18,590 nucleotides of DNA, taken from Bacteroidota bacterium (GTDB taxonomy: Bacteria; Bacteroidota; Bacteroidia; Flavobacteriales_F; PHOS-HE28). A program made the position numbers and the translations under genes. Below the pieces are notes generated by a model that did not search any database, was not told the origin of the DNA, and worked only from the letters and a program-made list of their open reading frames with translations. The DNA lies in NCBI GenBank assembly GCA_023428865.1, contig JAEYWT010000062.1, positions 1-18,590 of the forward strand, read 5' to 3'. Positions 1-7,077 of this stretch are shown one piece after another. The first letter of the stretch is position 1, and each line of letters opens with the position of its first letter.

Positions 1-206
1 GTTCTCAGCCGGGCCGGGTTCTGTTCTCAGTCGAGCGTGGGCCTTGGTAGCGTTGGCGTATTTTCGTGCGTGGGCTTTGCGCGTTGGCTTTTTCGCGATG
101 GCACCCAACTAGTCGGTTGTACCCATATGTGGTTTATTTCCGCTTCATGCGGAGCTCGGGAGTGGGTACTATTTCACTATTGGGGAGGGTAAAACCACAT
201 AGGCCT
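1..206. other. Structured non-coding region beside the recombinase gene
   Basis: No convincing gene lies here; the only frame (66-305, +) runs antisense into the recombinase. The octamer GTTCTCAG occurs twice (1-8 and 23-30). Four degenerate copies of GCGTKGGC start at 35, 50, 68 and 81, mostly followed by T-rich or GC-rich bases. A perfect 10-bp inverted repeat, TATGTGGTTT (126-135) and AAACCACATA (192-201), begins six bases beyond the recombinase stop codon and encloses a CCGC-TTCAT-GCGG hairpin (140-152). GTACCC (119-124) can also pair with GGGTAC (164-169), which crosses the larger stem, so the two are alternatives or form a pseudoknot. On the minus strand GTTGGGT (103-109) fits the GTTRRRY core of attC sites, but I see no matching RYYYAAC box at the expected place. 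A recombination site or the first element of a cassette-like array is the best inference; the window edge cuts the region. Confidence 0.5.
126..201. repeat. Perfect 10-bp inverted repeat with 56-bp spacer
   Basis: TATGTGGTTT at 126-135 is the exact reverse complement of AAACCACATA at 192-201. The outer flanks (125 against 202) and inner flanks (136 against 191) do not pair, so the arms are sharply bounded. The spacer holds a 4-bp-stem hairpin at 140-152 and the direct repeat CTATT-TCA-CTATT near 170-181. The spacer is too long, and there is no T-tract, for a simple intrinsic terminator. The position directly after the recombinase stop suggests a folded recombination substrate or an unusual 3' end of its transcript. 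This function is inferred. Confidence 0.6.
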
Positions 207-1415
207 TCACAAGTCCAAGTTGTCAAGTGGACTACGGATCTTGCCAATGGCTTTGGTACTGACATGCGTGTAGATCTCGGTCGTTTTGGACGAACTGTGT
301 CCTAACAGGGTTTGAATGTAGCGCAGATCGGTACCGTTCTCCAAAAGATGGGTGGCAAAAGAATGCCGTAGGGTGTGCACAGTGGCAGGAGCTGTGATAC
401 CAGCCTTCTGCTTGGCATGCTTGAAGATCTGTTGAACGCTGGTGTCGGAGTACCGGGCGCCGTTCGGTCCCTCGAACAAGAAGTGGCGTGGTGTGTACGC
501 TACCAGGTATTCGTCCAACAGCTTCAATAGCCTTTCGCTCAGCAGCGATACGCGGTCCTTTCCTCCTTTACCTCCACGTATGAGCACTTGCTTGCGTTCG
601 GGGATGATGTCCGTGCGTTCCAACGCGATCAGCTCTCCTAAGCGCAGACCAGCTGAGTAGATGAGCATTAGGATGCAGCGATGCTTCAGGTTGGTCGGGG
701 CCTTCAGTATGGCTGCCACTTCTTGTTCGCTCAACACCTTGGGTAGCTTCCGTTCGCCACGTGGCCGCTCGATGAACTTGACCCGATAGGCGTCCCCCAG
801 AACATCCTTGTAGTAATACCGAACCGCATTCACCACCTGGTTCAGGTAGCTGTTGCTCACCTTGCGTGTGCTGGCCAGCTCATGCTGGTAGGCCTCGATG
901 TCCGCAGCGCTGATGTCCTTCGGGTTTTTCTTCGGATAGTGCTGGAAGAAGAGCTTCGTCGCATTCAGGTAGGTGTCGATGGTATTGGTGCTGTACCGCG
1001 CGATCTCCAATTTGCGCTGCATGGCGGCCAGTGCTTCCTGTTGCGCCGTGGATAAGGCGGGTAACACGGTCCGTGGGGGCTTGGCCACCGTTACTGCTGG
1101 GCTGCCCTGCTTGCCTTTCGTAGCTTGGTTATGCGGCGGTTGTGGGGTCGCTCGGGCAGGAGCGGCTTCCGGCTTCTTCCGCAACCCGTTCATATCCACC
1201 CAAGCCACGCCTTTGAACGCAGCGAAGATGGCCTGCAGGTGTTCCGGTGCGTTGGGCACGTACCAGCGCTTGTGGCTGGCGCTCCAGGTGGCCCCGGCTT
1301 TCTTCGCAGCAGCGATCAGATCCGCATCATACGGGCAGTTCAGCGCGATACAGCGCTTGGCCTCATGCACCAAGTGCTCCAGCACCACCGTCCGTTTGAC
1401 GCCTTTTTCGTCCAT
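207..1415 (-). CDS. Tyrosine recombinase/integrase (XerC/D-like) with extra N-terminal domain
   Basis: Site-specific tyrosine recombinase of 402 residues that would cut and rejoin DNA through a covalent tyrosine intermediate. The full catalytic set is visible: R258 (GLRLGEL), K286 (GGKGGKDR), H347 and R350 (HTLRH), H373 (LLGH) and the nucleophile Y382 (EIYTHVS). Residues about 120-210 form the SAM-like core-binding domain. Residues 1-77 are an added domain with the pattern YDADLI, GATW, KRWYVP, followed by a Pro/Ala-rich linker (82-118); the pattern recalls small DNA-binding modules found on some Bacteroidota integrases. The C-terminus SPLDNLDL is, from memory, typical of stand-alone Bacteroidota integrases. 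The extra insertion that marks integron IntI enzymes is absent. No excisionase, transposase or phage gene adjoins it. The start is the first ATG in frame after a TATCTTGG box. Confidence 0.93.
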   Translation of the reverse strand: MDEKGVKRTVVLEHLVHEAKRCIALNCPYDADLIAAAKKAGATWSASHKRWYVPNAPEHLQAIFAAFKGVAWVDMNGLRKKPEAAPARATPQPPHNQATKGKQGSPAVTVAKPPRTVLPALSTAQQEALAAMQRKLEIARYSTNTIDTYLNATKLFFQHYPKKNPKDISAADIEAYQHELASTRKVSNSYLNQVVNAVRYYYKDVLGDAYRVKFIERPRGERKLPKVLSEQEVAAILKAPTNLKHRCILMLIYSAGLRLGELIALERTDIIPERKQVLIRGGKGGKDRVSLLSERLLKLLDEYLVAYTPRHFLFEGPNGARYSDTSVQQIFKHAKQKAGITAPATVHTLRHSFATHLLENGTDLRYIQTLLGHSSSKTTEIYTHVSTKAIGKIRSPLDNLDL

Positions 1416-1424
1416 GCCAAGAAC

Positions 1425-1432
1425 CCAAGATA
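1425..1432 (-). promoter_or_regulatory. Candidate -7 box of the recombinase promoter
   Basis: On the minus strand TATCTTGG matches the Bacteroidota -7 consensus TAnnTTTG at all but one fixed position. It ends nine bases before the recombinase ATG, which would give a very short leader. No clear TTTG -33 element stands at the usual spacing, so support is weak. Confidence 0.35.
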
Positions 1433-1459
1433 ATGCGTGGGCCCGTTCTTTCCACGCAT
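1433..1459 (-). promoter_or_regulatory. Inverted repeat between hydrolase and recombinase genes
   Basis: ATGCGTGG (1433-1440) and CCACGCAT (1452-1459) are exact reverse complements separated by 11 bases. The hairpin lies between the stop of the serine hydrolase and the start of the recombinase and abuts the candidate -7 box. No T-tract follows in the direction of transcription, so an operator or RNA structure limiting read-through into the recombinase is about as likely as a terminator. Confidence 0.4.
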
Positions 1460-1475
1460 GGTTCTGGAGCGTGGA

Positions 1476-2783
1476 TCACTCCTTCACGAAGCCTTTCACT
1501 AACCGACGGTCCGCCGTAGTGAGCACACAGCGGTAGCTACCGGCTGGCAGTGCGCGTAGATCAAGCTGGGCCGCCGTGCCGCTCAGTGTGTGCTGGAGGA
1601 TGGTCCGTCCCACGGCGTCCACGATGCGCAGGTCCGCTGCACGCGTTCCATCGCTCAGGTTTATGGTCACGTGGTCTCTCACCGGGTTGGGGTATAGGGT
1701 GATGGCGTCGTCGTTCTTCGCGCCTTCCACCGCGGTGGGCGTGCAGACAACTGCGTTCAGGTGCTGCCAGATCTCGTTGTTGTACACATTGGGCACGAAG
1801 AGGCCGTCCGGGAGGTTGCCCATGCGCACCACCACGAGCCCTGTGCCGGGCGATACGTTGATGATCTGGCCGTTCTTGCCCATGGCGCTGTACGCATCTT
1901 GCGGTGCATCGGGCATCAGCGGGCCGGGCAGGGTCAGTTGAACGCCCGGTAGCCTATAGTTCTGTTGGCCATTCAGCCACCACAGGTAGCCGTAAGCGGG
2001 GTTCAGGCTTTGCGAGGGCGTGGTCATGGCGGTGAAGTAGTCCTCGTCCTGGAGGATGGGGTTGCCATTCCAGGTGCCACGGTTCTGTGCCAACAAGCCG
2101 AAGCGCGCCATGCTACGGGCCTTGCTGAAGAAGACGTTGTTGTAACCCAACTGCACGAACAGTCCGGTGATGCCCGTGCTGGTGCTGAGGTTGCTAAGGA
2201 TGTAGCTGTTCAGGTTCTGGCCAGTGGCGCCTTCCAACACACCATCCAGCAGGGTGTATGGGGCGTTGTAGTACGACCAGCGGCTGCCTGGCTCGGTGAG
2301 GTAGGTGAGGCATTCGGGATCGGTGCAATCGAATTCCCCGTTCGTGTCGTCGAGCCCCGTGGTCATGGTGAGGTGGTCGCGCACGGTGATGGCGGCCTCC
2401 TGCTCGGGTGTGCAGCTGGACCAGCCCGGGCCTAGGTACACGTTGCTGGGGAACTCGATGTTGAGTGCCCCCTGTTGCTGCGCCATGCCCACCATGAAGG
2501 CGGTGAGGCTTTTGCCCGCACTGGCCCAATACCAGCTGCTGTCCTGCGTGAAGGTGCCGAAGTATTGCTCCAAGGCGATGCGGCCATCCTTGAGCACGAT
2601 GAAGGCCTTGGTGTTGCTTTCCTGTAGGAAGTCGTAGAGGGCCGGTACCTGATCCATGCACCAGCCCAGCTCGGCGGTGTCGGCTTGTTCCCACGCATTG
2701 CCTAGCAAGGGCGGGAAGTAGAGCTCTTGGGCCGGGAGGGAGGTGGCGAAGAGCAAGGTGGCAAAGGCGGAGAGCTGTTTCAT
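1476..2783 (-). CDS. Secreted serine hydrolase, beta-lactamase/penicillin-binding-like fold, with T9SS sorting domain
   Basis: Exported hydrolase of 435 residues. A signal peptide (about 1-18, MKQLSAFATLLFATSLPA) is followed by a class C beta-lactamase-like domain. The SxxK nucleophile motif is S88-A-G-K91, the YxN motif is Y171-Y-N173, and the third box is probably the glycine-containing stretch near 302-305 rather than a canonical KTG. Enzymes of this fold act as esterases, D-aminopeptidases, carboxypeptidases or lactamases, so the substrate cannot be called. Residues about 359-435 (LYPNPVRD...GSYRCVL...KGFVKE) match the type A T9SS C-terminal sorting domain, which predicts export across the outer membrane and surface attachment or release. 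The ATG at 2783 is chosen because the 32-residue longer form overlaps the upstream gene and hides the signal peptide. It begins one base after the upstream glycosyltransferase stop, so the two are probably co-transcribed. Confidence 0.93.
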   Translation of the reverse strand: MKQLSAFATLLFATSLPAQELYFPPLLGNAWEQADTAELGWCMDQVPALYDFLQESNTKAFIVLKDGRIALEQYFGTFTQDSSWYWASAGKSLTAFMVGMAQQQGALNIEFPSNVYLGPGWSSCTPEQEAAITVRDHLTMTTGLDDTNGEFDCTDPECLTYLTEPGSRWSYYNAPYTLLDGVLEGATGQNLNSYILSNLSTSTGITGLFVQLGYNNVFFSKARSMARFGLLAQNRGTWNGNPILQDEDYFTAMTTPSQSLNPAYGYLWWLNGQQNYRLPGVQLTLPGPLMPDAPQDAYSAMGKNGQIINVSPGTGLVVVRMGNLPDGLFVPNVYNNEIWQHLNAVVCTPTAVEGAKNDDAITLYPNPVRDHVTINLSDGTRAADLRIVDAVGRTILQHTLSGTAAQLDLRALPAGSYRCVLTTADRRLVKGFVKE

Positions 2784-2784
2784 C

Positions 2785-4002
2785 TTATGGTTTGGACAGA
2801 TCGGGCGGCGGATGGTTCGATCGCGACCAGAGGTAGGTGCTGAGCACGATGAGCCCGAAGCTGCCGATGCCCAGCACACCGTGGTGGATGAGCACGTCGG
2901 AGAAGGACCCGAGGGCGTCCTCGAAATTACCGCCGTACATCAACAGGAGCGGAACGGCTAGTAGCGCCAGCCAACGCGGTCCGGCCTTCGGTACCAGCTG
3001 ATGGATGATATAAGTCACAAAGGGGACAGCCAGTAGGAAGTGTTCCGTATCGGTGAGGGTGATGCTCGGCACCAAGGCCACCAGCAGGAGGTACTCGAAG
3101 GTGAAGGCGTTCGCACTGCCACGCCTTTTGTTCCAGCCCACGAAGACCGCGAAGGCAACGGCGATCAGCGCCAATAAGACATAAGCTTCCATCGCGTTCG
3201 GGCTGGGTAATACGTATTTCAGCATGGCCCGGTGGACGAAGGAGTAGATCGTGTTCACGGCTCGGTAGTCGTCGTCGCCGGTGTAGATCAATGCTGCGTT
3301 GTGCTTGGACATTTCGCCCAGCCACGCGGCATGGACCTGTATGTTGGCGCTCCAACCTAGGATGATCCATGGTAGCAAGACGCCCACACCAAGGGTGCCC
3401 AACGCGGTAATGAGCGACTTCCACCGGCCATGCAGCACAAGAAGCGGTAAGAGCACCACGAAGTGCGGCTTCGCCAGGATGGCAGCGCCCAGCAAGAGGC
3501 CACCGCGCAGCGCACGACCGCGCTGCAGCTGTTCCAGCGCGACGATGAGCAGCCAGAGCAGCATCAAGTTGATGTTGCCCAAATGCAGCTCGCGATGCAG
3601 GTGTACGATGCTGGCCAAGGCGATGAGGAAGAGCGGGAGGTATGCTGCCGTTCTGCCTGAGATCAGGTTTTCGCGCACCAGCCGGTCGATGCGTCGGACT
3701 CCATCGATGAAGGCCAGCGTGATCAGCAGGTATTGGATGGAAGCGGCGATGGAGTAGGGCAGCAGGGCAAAGAGCGCGTACACCACCGCCAACATTGGTG
3801 CATACTTGAATATGCCGCTGTCCAGGCCATGCGCTACGCCGTAGAGCGGTTCGCCGTTCAGGAGTGCTTCTCCGGCACCGTAGTAAACGCGTAGGTCATT
3901 CAGCCAGAAACGCCCGTTGATGTGCTCCACCACGAAGAGCAGCACGGCGATAAGTCCGAAGACGACCGTGAACAGGCGTGGATAGGGACGGAGAAGATGC
4001 AC
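2785..4002 (-). CDS. GT87/DUF2029-family membrane glycosyltransferase
   Basis: Polytopic inner-membrane protein of 405 residues with roughly ten hydrophobic segments. After the first membrane segment (about 10-26) comes NDLRVYYGAGEALLNGEPLY (35-54) and then IFKYAPM (64-70). This acidic residue plus the Y.GAG.ALL.G.PLY and KY.P pattern is the signature of GT-C fold GT87 enzymes related to polyprenyl-phosphate-mannose-dependent mannosyltransferases such as PimE. D36 is the candidate catalytic residue. It would transfer a sugar from a polyprenyl-phosphate donor to a glycolipid or glycan on the periplasmic face; donor and acceptor cannot be read from the sequence. The start is GTG at 4002: an in-frame TGA lies two codons upstream and the next methionine (M70) would remove the first helix and the motif. 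The secreted hydrolase follows after one base. Confidence 0.88.
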   Translation of the reverse strand: MHLLRPYPRLFTVVFGLIAVLLFVVEHINGRFWLNDLRVYYGAGEALLNGEPLYGVAHGLDSGIFKYAPMLAVVYALFALLPYSIAASIQYLLITLAFIDGVRRIDRLVRENLISGRTAAYLPLFLIALASIVHLHRELHLGNINLMLLWLLIVALEQLQRGRALRGGLLLGAAILAKPHFVVLLPLLVLHGRWKSLITALGTLGVGVLLPWIILGWSANIQVHAAWLGEMSKHNAALIYTGDDDYRAVNTIYSFVHRAMLKYVLPSPNAMEAYVLLALIAVAFAVFVGWNKRRGSANAFTFEYLLLVALVPSITLTDTEHFLLAVPFVTYIIHQLVPKAGPRWLALLAVPLLLMYGGNFEDALGSFSDVLIHHGVLGIGSFGLIVLSTYLWSRSNHPPPDLSKP

Positions 4003-4122
4003 CCCTCAAAGTTCGATCAACTCGGCGAATATCATGGTCGGAGTTCCAGGCATGCACGAATGGAGGCTAAGCTCCGTGGAACAGATGCCACACCTGACAA
4101 CCACGAACTGAGAAATGACCCG

Positions 4123-4509
4123 TCACTTCTTCGAGCGGTCCACCTCCTTCACCATCTTCCCTTTTTCGTAGTGCAGTTCGCGGTATACCTGCCCGTCGGG
4201 TGAATAATCCAAGTGGATGCCGTGCTCTACGCCGTTCTGCCAGGTCTCCAGGTATTTCTTGGTACCGTTCTCGTAGTAGTAAAGCCATTCGCCGTGTTCC
4301 ACTCCGTTCTCGAATCGGCCGATATATTCCAGCTGGCCGTTGGGGTAGTACACTTTTTCCATCACCTTTTGGGCTTCGTCGCCTTCGCCCTTCATGTAGA
4401 TGATCACTTCGGGTTTGCCGTTGGGGTGGGTGCTGGCCACGAATTTGTTGGTGGAGCAAGCTATCAGCAGCAGAGCAGGGAGTAGCGCGAGTGCGGCACG
4501 AAGCGTCAT
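4123..4509 (-). CDS. MORN-repeat lipoprotein
   Basis: Small envelope lipoprotein of 128 residues. The signal peptide ends in a lipobox (LLIA|C18), so the mature protein would start with a lipidated cysteine and sit in a membrane. Residues about 50-115 hold successive MORN-type units (YYPNGQLEYIG, FENGVEHGEWLYYYENG, WQNGVEHGIHLDYSPDG, REL.YEKGKMV), the pattern seen in proteins often labelled YwqK-type antitoxins. That label says little about function here, because no toxin partner adjoins it. The tail is basic and acidic (KEVDRSKK). The gene has its own candidate promoter just upstream and is separated by 120 bases from the glycosyltransferase behind it. Confidence 0.88.
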   Translation of the reverse strand: MTLRAALALLPALLLIACSTNKFVASTHPNGKPEVIIYMKGEGDEAQKVMEKVYYPNGQLEYIGRFENGVEHGEWLYYYENGTKKYLETWQNGVEHGIHLDYSPDGQVYRELHYEKGKMVKEVDRSKK

Positions 4510-4516
4510 GGTCGCG

Positions 4517-4544
4517 CTAAATTAGGGGAAACCGACCTTGCCAA
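4517..4544 (-). promoter_or_regulatory. Candidate promoter of the MORN lipoprotein gene
   Basis: On the minus strand TAATTTAG (4517-4524) matches the Bacteroidota -7 consensus TAnnTTTG except at one position. A TTGG (4541-4544) stands 16 bases upstream, close to the usual -33 TTTG/TTG spacing. The leader would be only a few bases long. Confidence 0.42.
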
Positions 4545-4552
4545 GCCCGGGT

Positions 4553-4603
4553 TCAGGTTTCGGGCCGGTAGAAGAGGAGCTTGCCTTTCACTAAGTCGCC
4601 CAG
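4553..4603 (-). other. In-frame coding-like tail beyond the stop of the cysteine hydrolase
   Basis: Directly after the TAA at 4604-4606, and in the same frame, lie 16 sense codons giving LGDLVKGKLLFYRPET, then TGA at 4553-4555. The G.L..Y.RP ending looks like a natural terminus of this kind of CHAP-like protein. I therefore infer that the tail was, or still is, part of the upstream gene and that the TAA is a nonsense change, a recoding site or a sequencing error. Confidence 0.55.
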
Positions 4604-5014
4604 TTATAGCCGTAAGGAGCTCACCTTCCTTCCCGAGGGACCGAAGTTCTGGTGGGCGATGGTGATGTCGCCCTTGTCATGTACGGTGGTGACAACCGCC
4701 GTATGGTGGGCGAAACTGAACTGTTCCTTGCCGCCTTCGCTCCTACGTTCCATGGTGACACCCTCGAACTGAACGATGTCGCCCGGAAGGATGCTTTCCT
4801 TTGCCGGGTCGTATGCTCTGCCGTAGTTGAGCATACCATCCCACCTTGCGCCAGCGCGATCCAAAGCTTGTTTGGCCAGGTCCCAACATTCGCCGCGGTC
4901 CACTTTCTTGCCTTGTTGGGTGGCAACATATTCCACGATGCGCTGGTTGAGCGGTGGCAGGGTGGCTTGAAGAACGATGCCAACGGTAAGGATGGTGCTC
5001 AGTATCGTGTGCAT
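4604..5014 (-). CDS. Small exported CHAP/NlpC-like cysteine hydrolase, possibly truncated by a stop codon
   Basis: Protein of 136 residues with a short hydrophobic N-terminus (about 1-19) that looks like a signal peptide or anchor. The core resembles the CHAP/NlpC-P60 papain-like fold: a Cys box GECWDLAKQAL (C43), LPGDIVQFE (76-84), a His box HHTAVVTTV (H103/H104) and a third polar site at AHQN (H121, Q122). Such enzymes usually cleave peptidoglycan peptides or amide bonds; the substrate here is unknown. All putative catalytic residues precede the stop, so the short form may still fold. Translation past TAA would add LGDLVKGKLLFYRPET, giving 153 residues apart from the stop position. No promoter match was clear upstream. 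The next gene to the right is divergent. Confidence 0.75.
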   Translation of the reverse strand: MHTILSTILTVGIVLQATLPPLNQRIVEYVATQQGKKVDRGECWDLAKQALDRAGARWDGMLNYGRAYDPAKESILPGDIVQFEGVTMERRSEGGKEQFSFAHHTAVVTTVHDKGDITIAHQNFGPSGRKVSSLRL

Positions 5015-5119
5015 GGCAAGGTCGGTTCCATTCCTTGATCGGGTCTACGACTTTCTGTAAGCCTTCCCATTTCAGATGGAATGCATCACAAGGTAAGAAC
5101 GTGACCTAGGACGCCGTCG

Positions 5120-5127
5120 TATTTTTG
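5120..5127 (+). promoter_or_regulatory. Candidate -7 box for the PKD/CHU_C gene
   Basis: TATTTTTG is a full match to the Bacteroidota -7 consensus TAnnTTTG. It lies about 37 bases before the GTG start at 5164, leaving a leader of about 30 bases. No TTTG is seen at the expected -33 spacing. Confidence 0.4.
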
Positions 5128-5163
5128 AGGTTCCGGACAGCTGCTTCTGGACCGTGAACTGAA

Positions 5164-7044
5164 GTGATCGTTCCCAGACCGCCCTCTACGCCACGCGCGC
5201 TTGCGACCATGCTGCTGTTCTTTGCGGTTGGTCTTGCGAACGCGCAGGAGATCTGTGATAATGGGTGGGACGATGATGGCAACGGACTGGTGGACCTGAA
5301 CGATCCTGCCTGCCCATGTGCTACGGTGATCGTGGAGGATGGTGCGGTGAACGCCATCCAGAACCACTCGTTCGAGGAACGCACGTGTTGTCCGCAGTCC
5401 TTCGTTTCCGCCATTACACCGCCCTGGCTGTCGTGTGCAACGGGCTGGCAGCAGGCAACCTTGGCCACGTCGGACTATTTGCACAGCTGCGGGTATACTT
5501 CCTCCGGTATGCCACTTCCTTCGCCTGCTGGCGAAGGAGTGGTGGGCCTTCAGTACGATCAAGCTGAAGGGTATATGGAGTACGTGGGAAGCTGCCTTAC
5601 CTGCTCGGGGTCCAACACTCCGCTGCAAGCCGGTATCACTTATACTCTGTCTCTCTATATAGCCAGTGTGGTAACGAATGGTCAACTTTCGCAAAGCGTG
5701 GCCGAAGCTTCGGCTCTGTACCTCTTCCCTGAAGCGTTCCCCCTGGCCTTGTTCGCTCGGTCGGATACTGCTGACCCTTTCCCGGTGGCTACTTCCGGAT
5801 GCATTGGACAAGAGCCCGGTTGGTCGGAACTCGGCCGAGTAATGGTGGTGCCCGAACGAGAGTGGATACGCGTATCCATCACCTTTACGCCAACAGAACT
5901 GGTCCACAGCATTGCGATCGGAGGTGCTTGCGACCTGCCGGCCTCCTTCGCCCGGCGTTCGGCGACCATCGTTCCGGGTAGCCCGGGTGTTTTCTTTCCG
6001 TACATACTGCTGGATGATCTGCTCTTGACCGTTTCAAGTGCGCAATTGCTGGCACCTGTTACACGTGCGGGATCGTTGTGCGAAGGTGATGCGCTGGTGA
6101 TCGGGTCGCCTCCCATGGGCAGTTCTGCGTTCCAGTGGTACCACAATGGCATCGCCTTGCCAGGAGAGAATGATGCGATCCTGGATGTCGTTCAGTATGG
6201 CGTAGGTGAAGGGTGGTATACGCTGACGAGCCTATCGAACGGCCAATGCCTGATGGGTTCGACGAACGTGGCACCGGGTGCGCCGATGTGGGCAGCGTTG
6301 TCCTTCAGTCCTACGATGGGTTGTTCGCCGCTCGAGGTCGAGTTCGTTGACCAGAGTGTCGGCTCCGTGTCCGCAACATGGATCCTTGGCGATGGTGCGA
6401 CAAGTACGGACAGCGCGTTCGTACATAGTTACCAAGATCCCGGGACTTACGACCTACGACTCACGGTGAGCGACCAGAATGGCTGCTTGGGTGATTCGTT
6501 GATCGCCAATGCCCTGACCGTGCTCGCGGGGGTGGAAGCTTTTTTCAGCATAGAGCCGAACACGGTATTCGTGGGTGCGACGGAGGTTGAACTCAATGGC
6601 AGTCCTTCCACCGGGGAGATCACACAATGGTCTTGGATACTTGGTGAGGCTCTTCCGCCAACGTCGGAAACTGCGGTGGTGCAGGCCACCTTCCCATCCA
6701 TACCGGGTCTGTACCCCGTGCTACTGGTGGTTTCCAGCGCCGATGGTTGTGTGGATACTGTTCAGTCCGTGGTGCGTGTGGTGGCCGAGAGTACCATCGA
6801 AATGCCGAATGTCTTCAGCCCCAATGGTGATGGTTCCAACGATCGTTTCATCCCCATGGTCTACGATGGTTCTCCGGCAAGCCTGGAGATCTACGATCGT
6901 TGGGGCCAGCGGATATTCTCCACCCGCGTGTTGGCAAAAGGCTGGTCTGGTAGTGGTGCTTCCGATGGAACCTACTTCTACGAGGTGATCCCCGATGATC
7001 CCATACAGAAGAGGCTCACGGGTTTTGTTACCCTGCTGCGCTAA
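5164..7044 (+). CDS. Secreted PKD-domain protein with gliding-motility-associated C-terminal (CHU_C) domain
   Basis: Surface or secreted protein of 626 residues, probably a T9SS substrate. The signal peptide ends at about ANA|Q (27-28). Residues 30-50 carry the ICDNG.DDDGNGLVD..DPAC motif, a Ca-binding-like segment common at the front of Bacteroidota exoproteins. The middle (about 55-290) is a Cys-rich beta region beginning NHSFEE, probably a carbohydrate-binding-like jelly roll, followed by an Ig-like module (about 297-370). A PKD domain sits at about 380-450 (GDGATSTD...YQDPGTYDLRLTVSD) with a second PKD-like unit after it. CHU_C occupies about 545-626 (MPNVFSPNGDGSND...LEIYDRWGQRIF...DGTYFYEV). 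The GTG start is preferred over ATG at 5209 because the shorter form loses the basic residues of the signal peptide. It converges on the TonB receptor gene. Confidence 0.9.
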   Translation: MIVPRPPSTPRALATMLLFFAVGLANAQEICDNGWDDDGNGLVDLNDPACPCATVIVEDGAVNAIQNHSFEERTCCPQSFVSAITPPWLSCATGWQQATLATSDYLHSCGYTSSGMPLPSPAGEGVVGLQYDQAEGYMEYVGSCLTCSGSNTPLQAGITYTLSLYIASVVTNGQLSQSVAEASALYLFPEAFPLALFARSDTADPFPVATSGCIGQEPGWSELGRVMVVPEREWIRVSITFTPTELVHSIAIGGACDLPASFARRSATIVPGSPGVFFPYILLDDLLLTVSSAQLLAPVTRAGSLCEGDALVIGSPPMGSSAFQWYHNGIALPGENDAILDVVQYGVGEGWYTLTSLSNGQCLMGSTNVAPGAPMWAALSFSPTMGCSPLEVEFVDQSVGSVSATWILGDGATSTDSAFVHSYQDPGTYDLRLTVSDQNGCLGDSLIANALTVLAGVEAFFSIEPNTVFVGATEVELNGSPSTGEITQWSWILGEALPPTSETAVVQATFPSIPGLYPVLLVVSSADGCVDTVQSVVRVVAESTIEMPNVFSPNGDGSNDRFIPMVYDGSPASLEIYDRWGQRIFSTRVLAKGWSGSGASDGTYFYEVIPDDPIQKRLTGFVTLLR

Positions 7045-7053
7045 CGCTTTGTA

Positions 7054-7070
7054 AGGGCACACCTCGCCCT
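7054..7070. terminator. Weak hairpin between convergent genes
   Basis: AGGGC (7054-7058) pairs with GCCCT (7066-7070) across a 7-base loop in the 33-base gap between the stops of the PKD/CHU_C protein and the TonB-dependent receptor. The stem is short and no T-tract follows on either strand, so a terminator role rests mainly on position. Confidence 0.3.
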
Positions 7071-7077
7071 GGTATCT

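Noticed and set aside
207..1415. A classical integron with an IntI integrase
   Set aside because: The integron-specific insertion between the catalytic boxes is missing, and no complete attC with both core boxes was found in the visible flank.
973..1536. A 187-codon plus-strand open frame over the recombinase start region
   Set aside because: It is antisense to the recombinase, which has a complete catalytic set, and its own sequence shows no domain.
2784..2879. A longer N-terminus for the serine hydrolase
   Set aside because: It would overlap the glycosyltransferase by 95 bases and bury the clear signal peptide that starts at 2783.
4123..4509. A toxin-antitoxin pair, from the YwqK-like antitoxin label such MORN proteins receive
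   Set aside because: The protein is a lipoprotein and no small toxin gene adjoins it; MORN repeats alone do not show antitoxin activity.
5086..5907. A 273-codon minus-strand open frame opposite the PKD/CHU_C gene
   Set aside because: The translation is rich in Arg and His without recognisable motifs, and the plus-strand gene here has a signal peptide and known domains.
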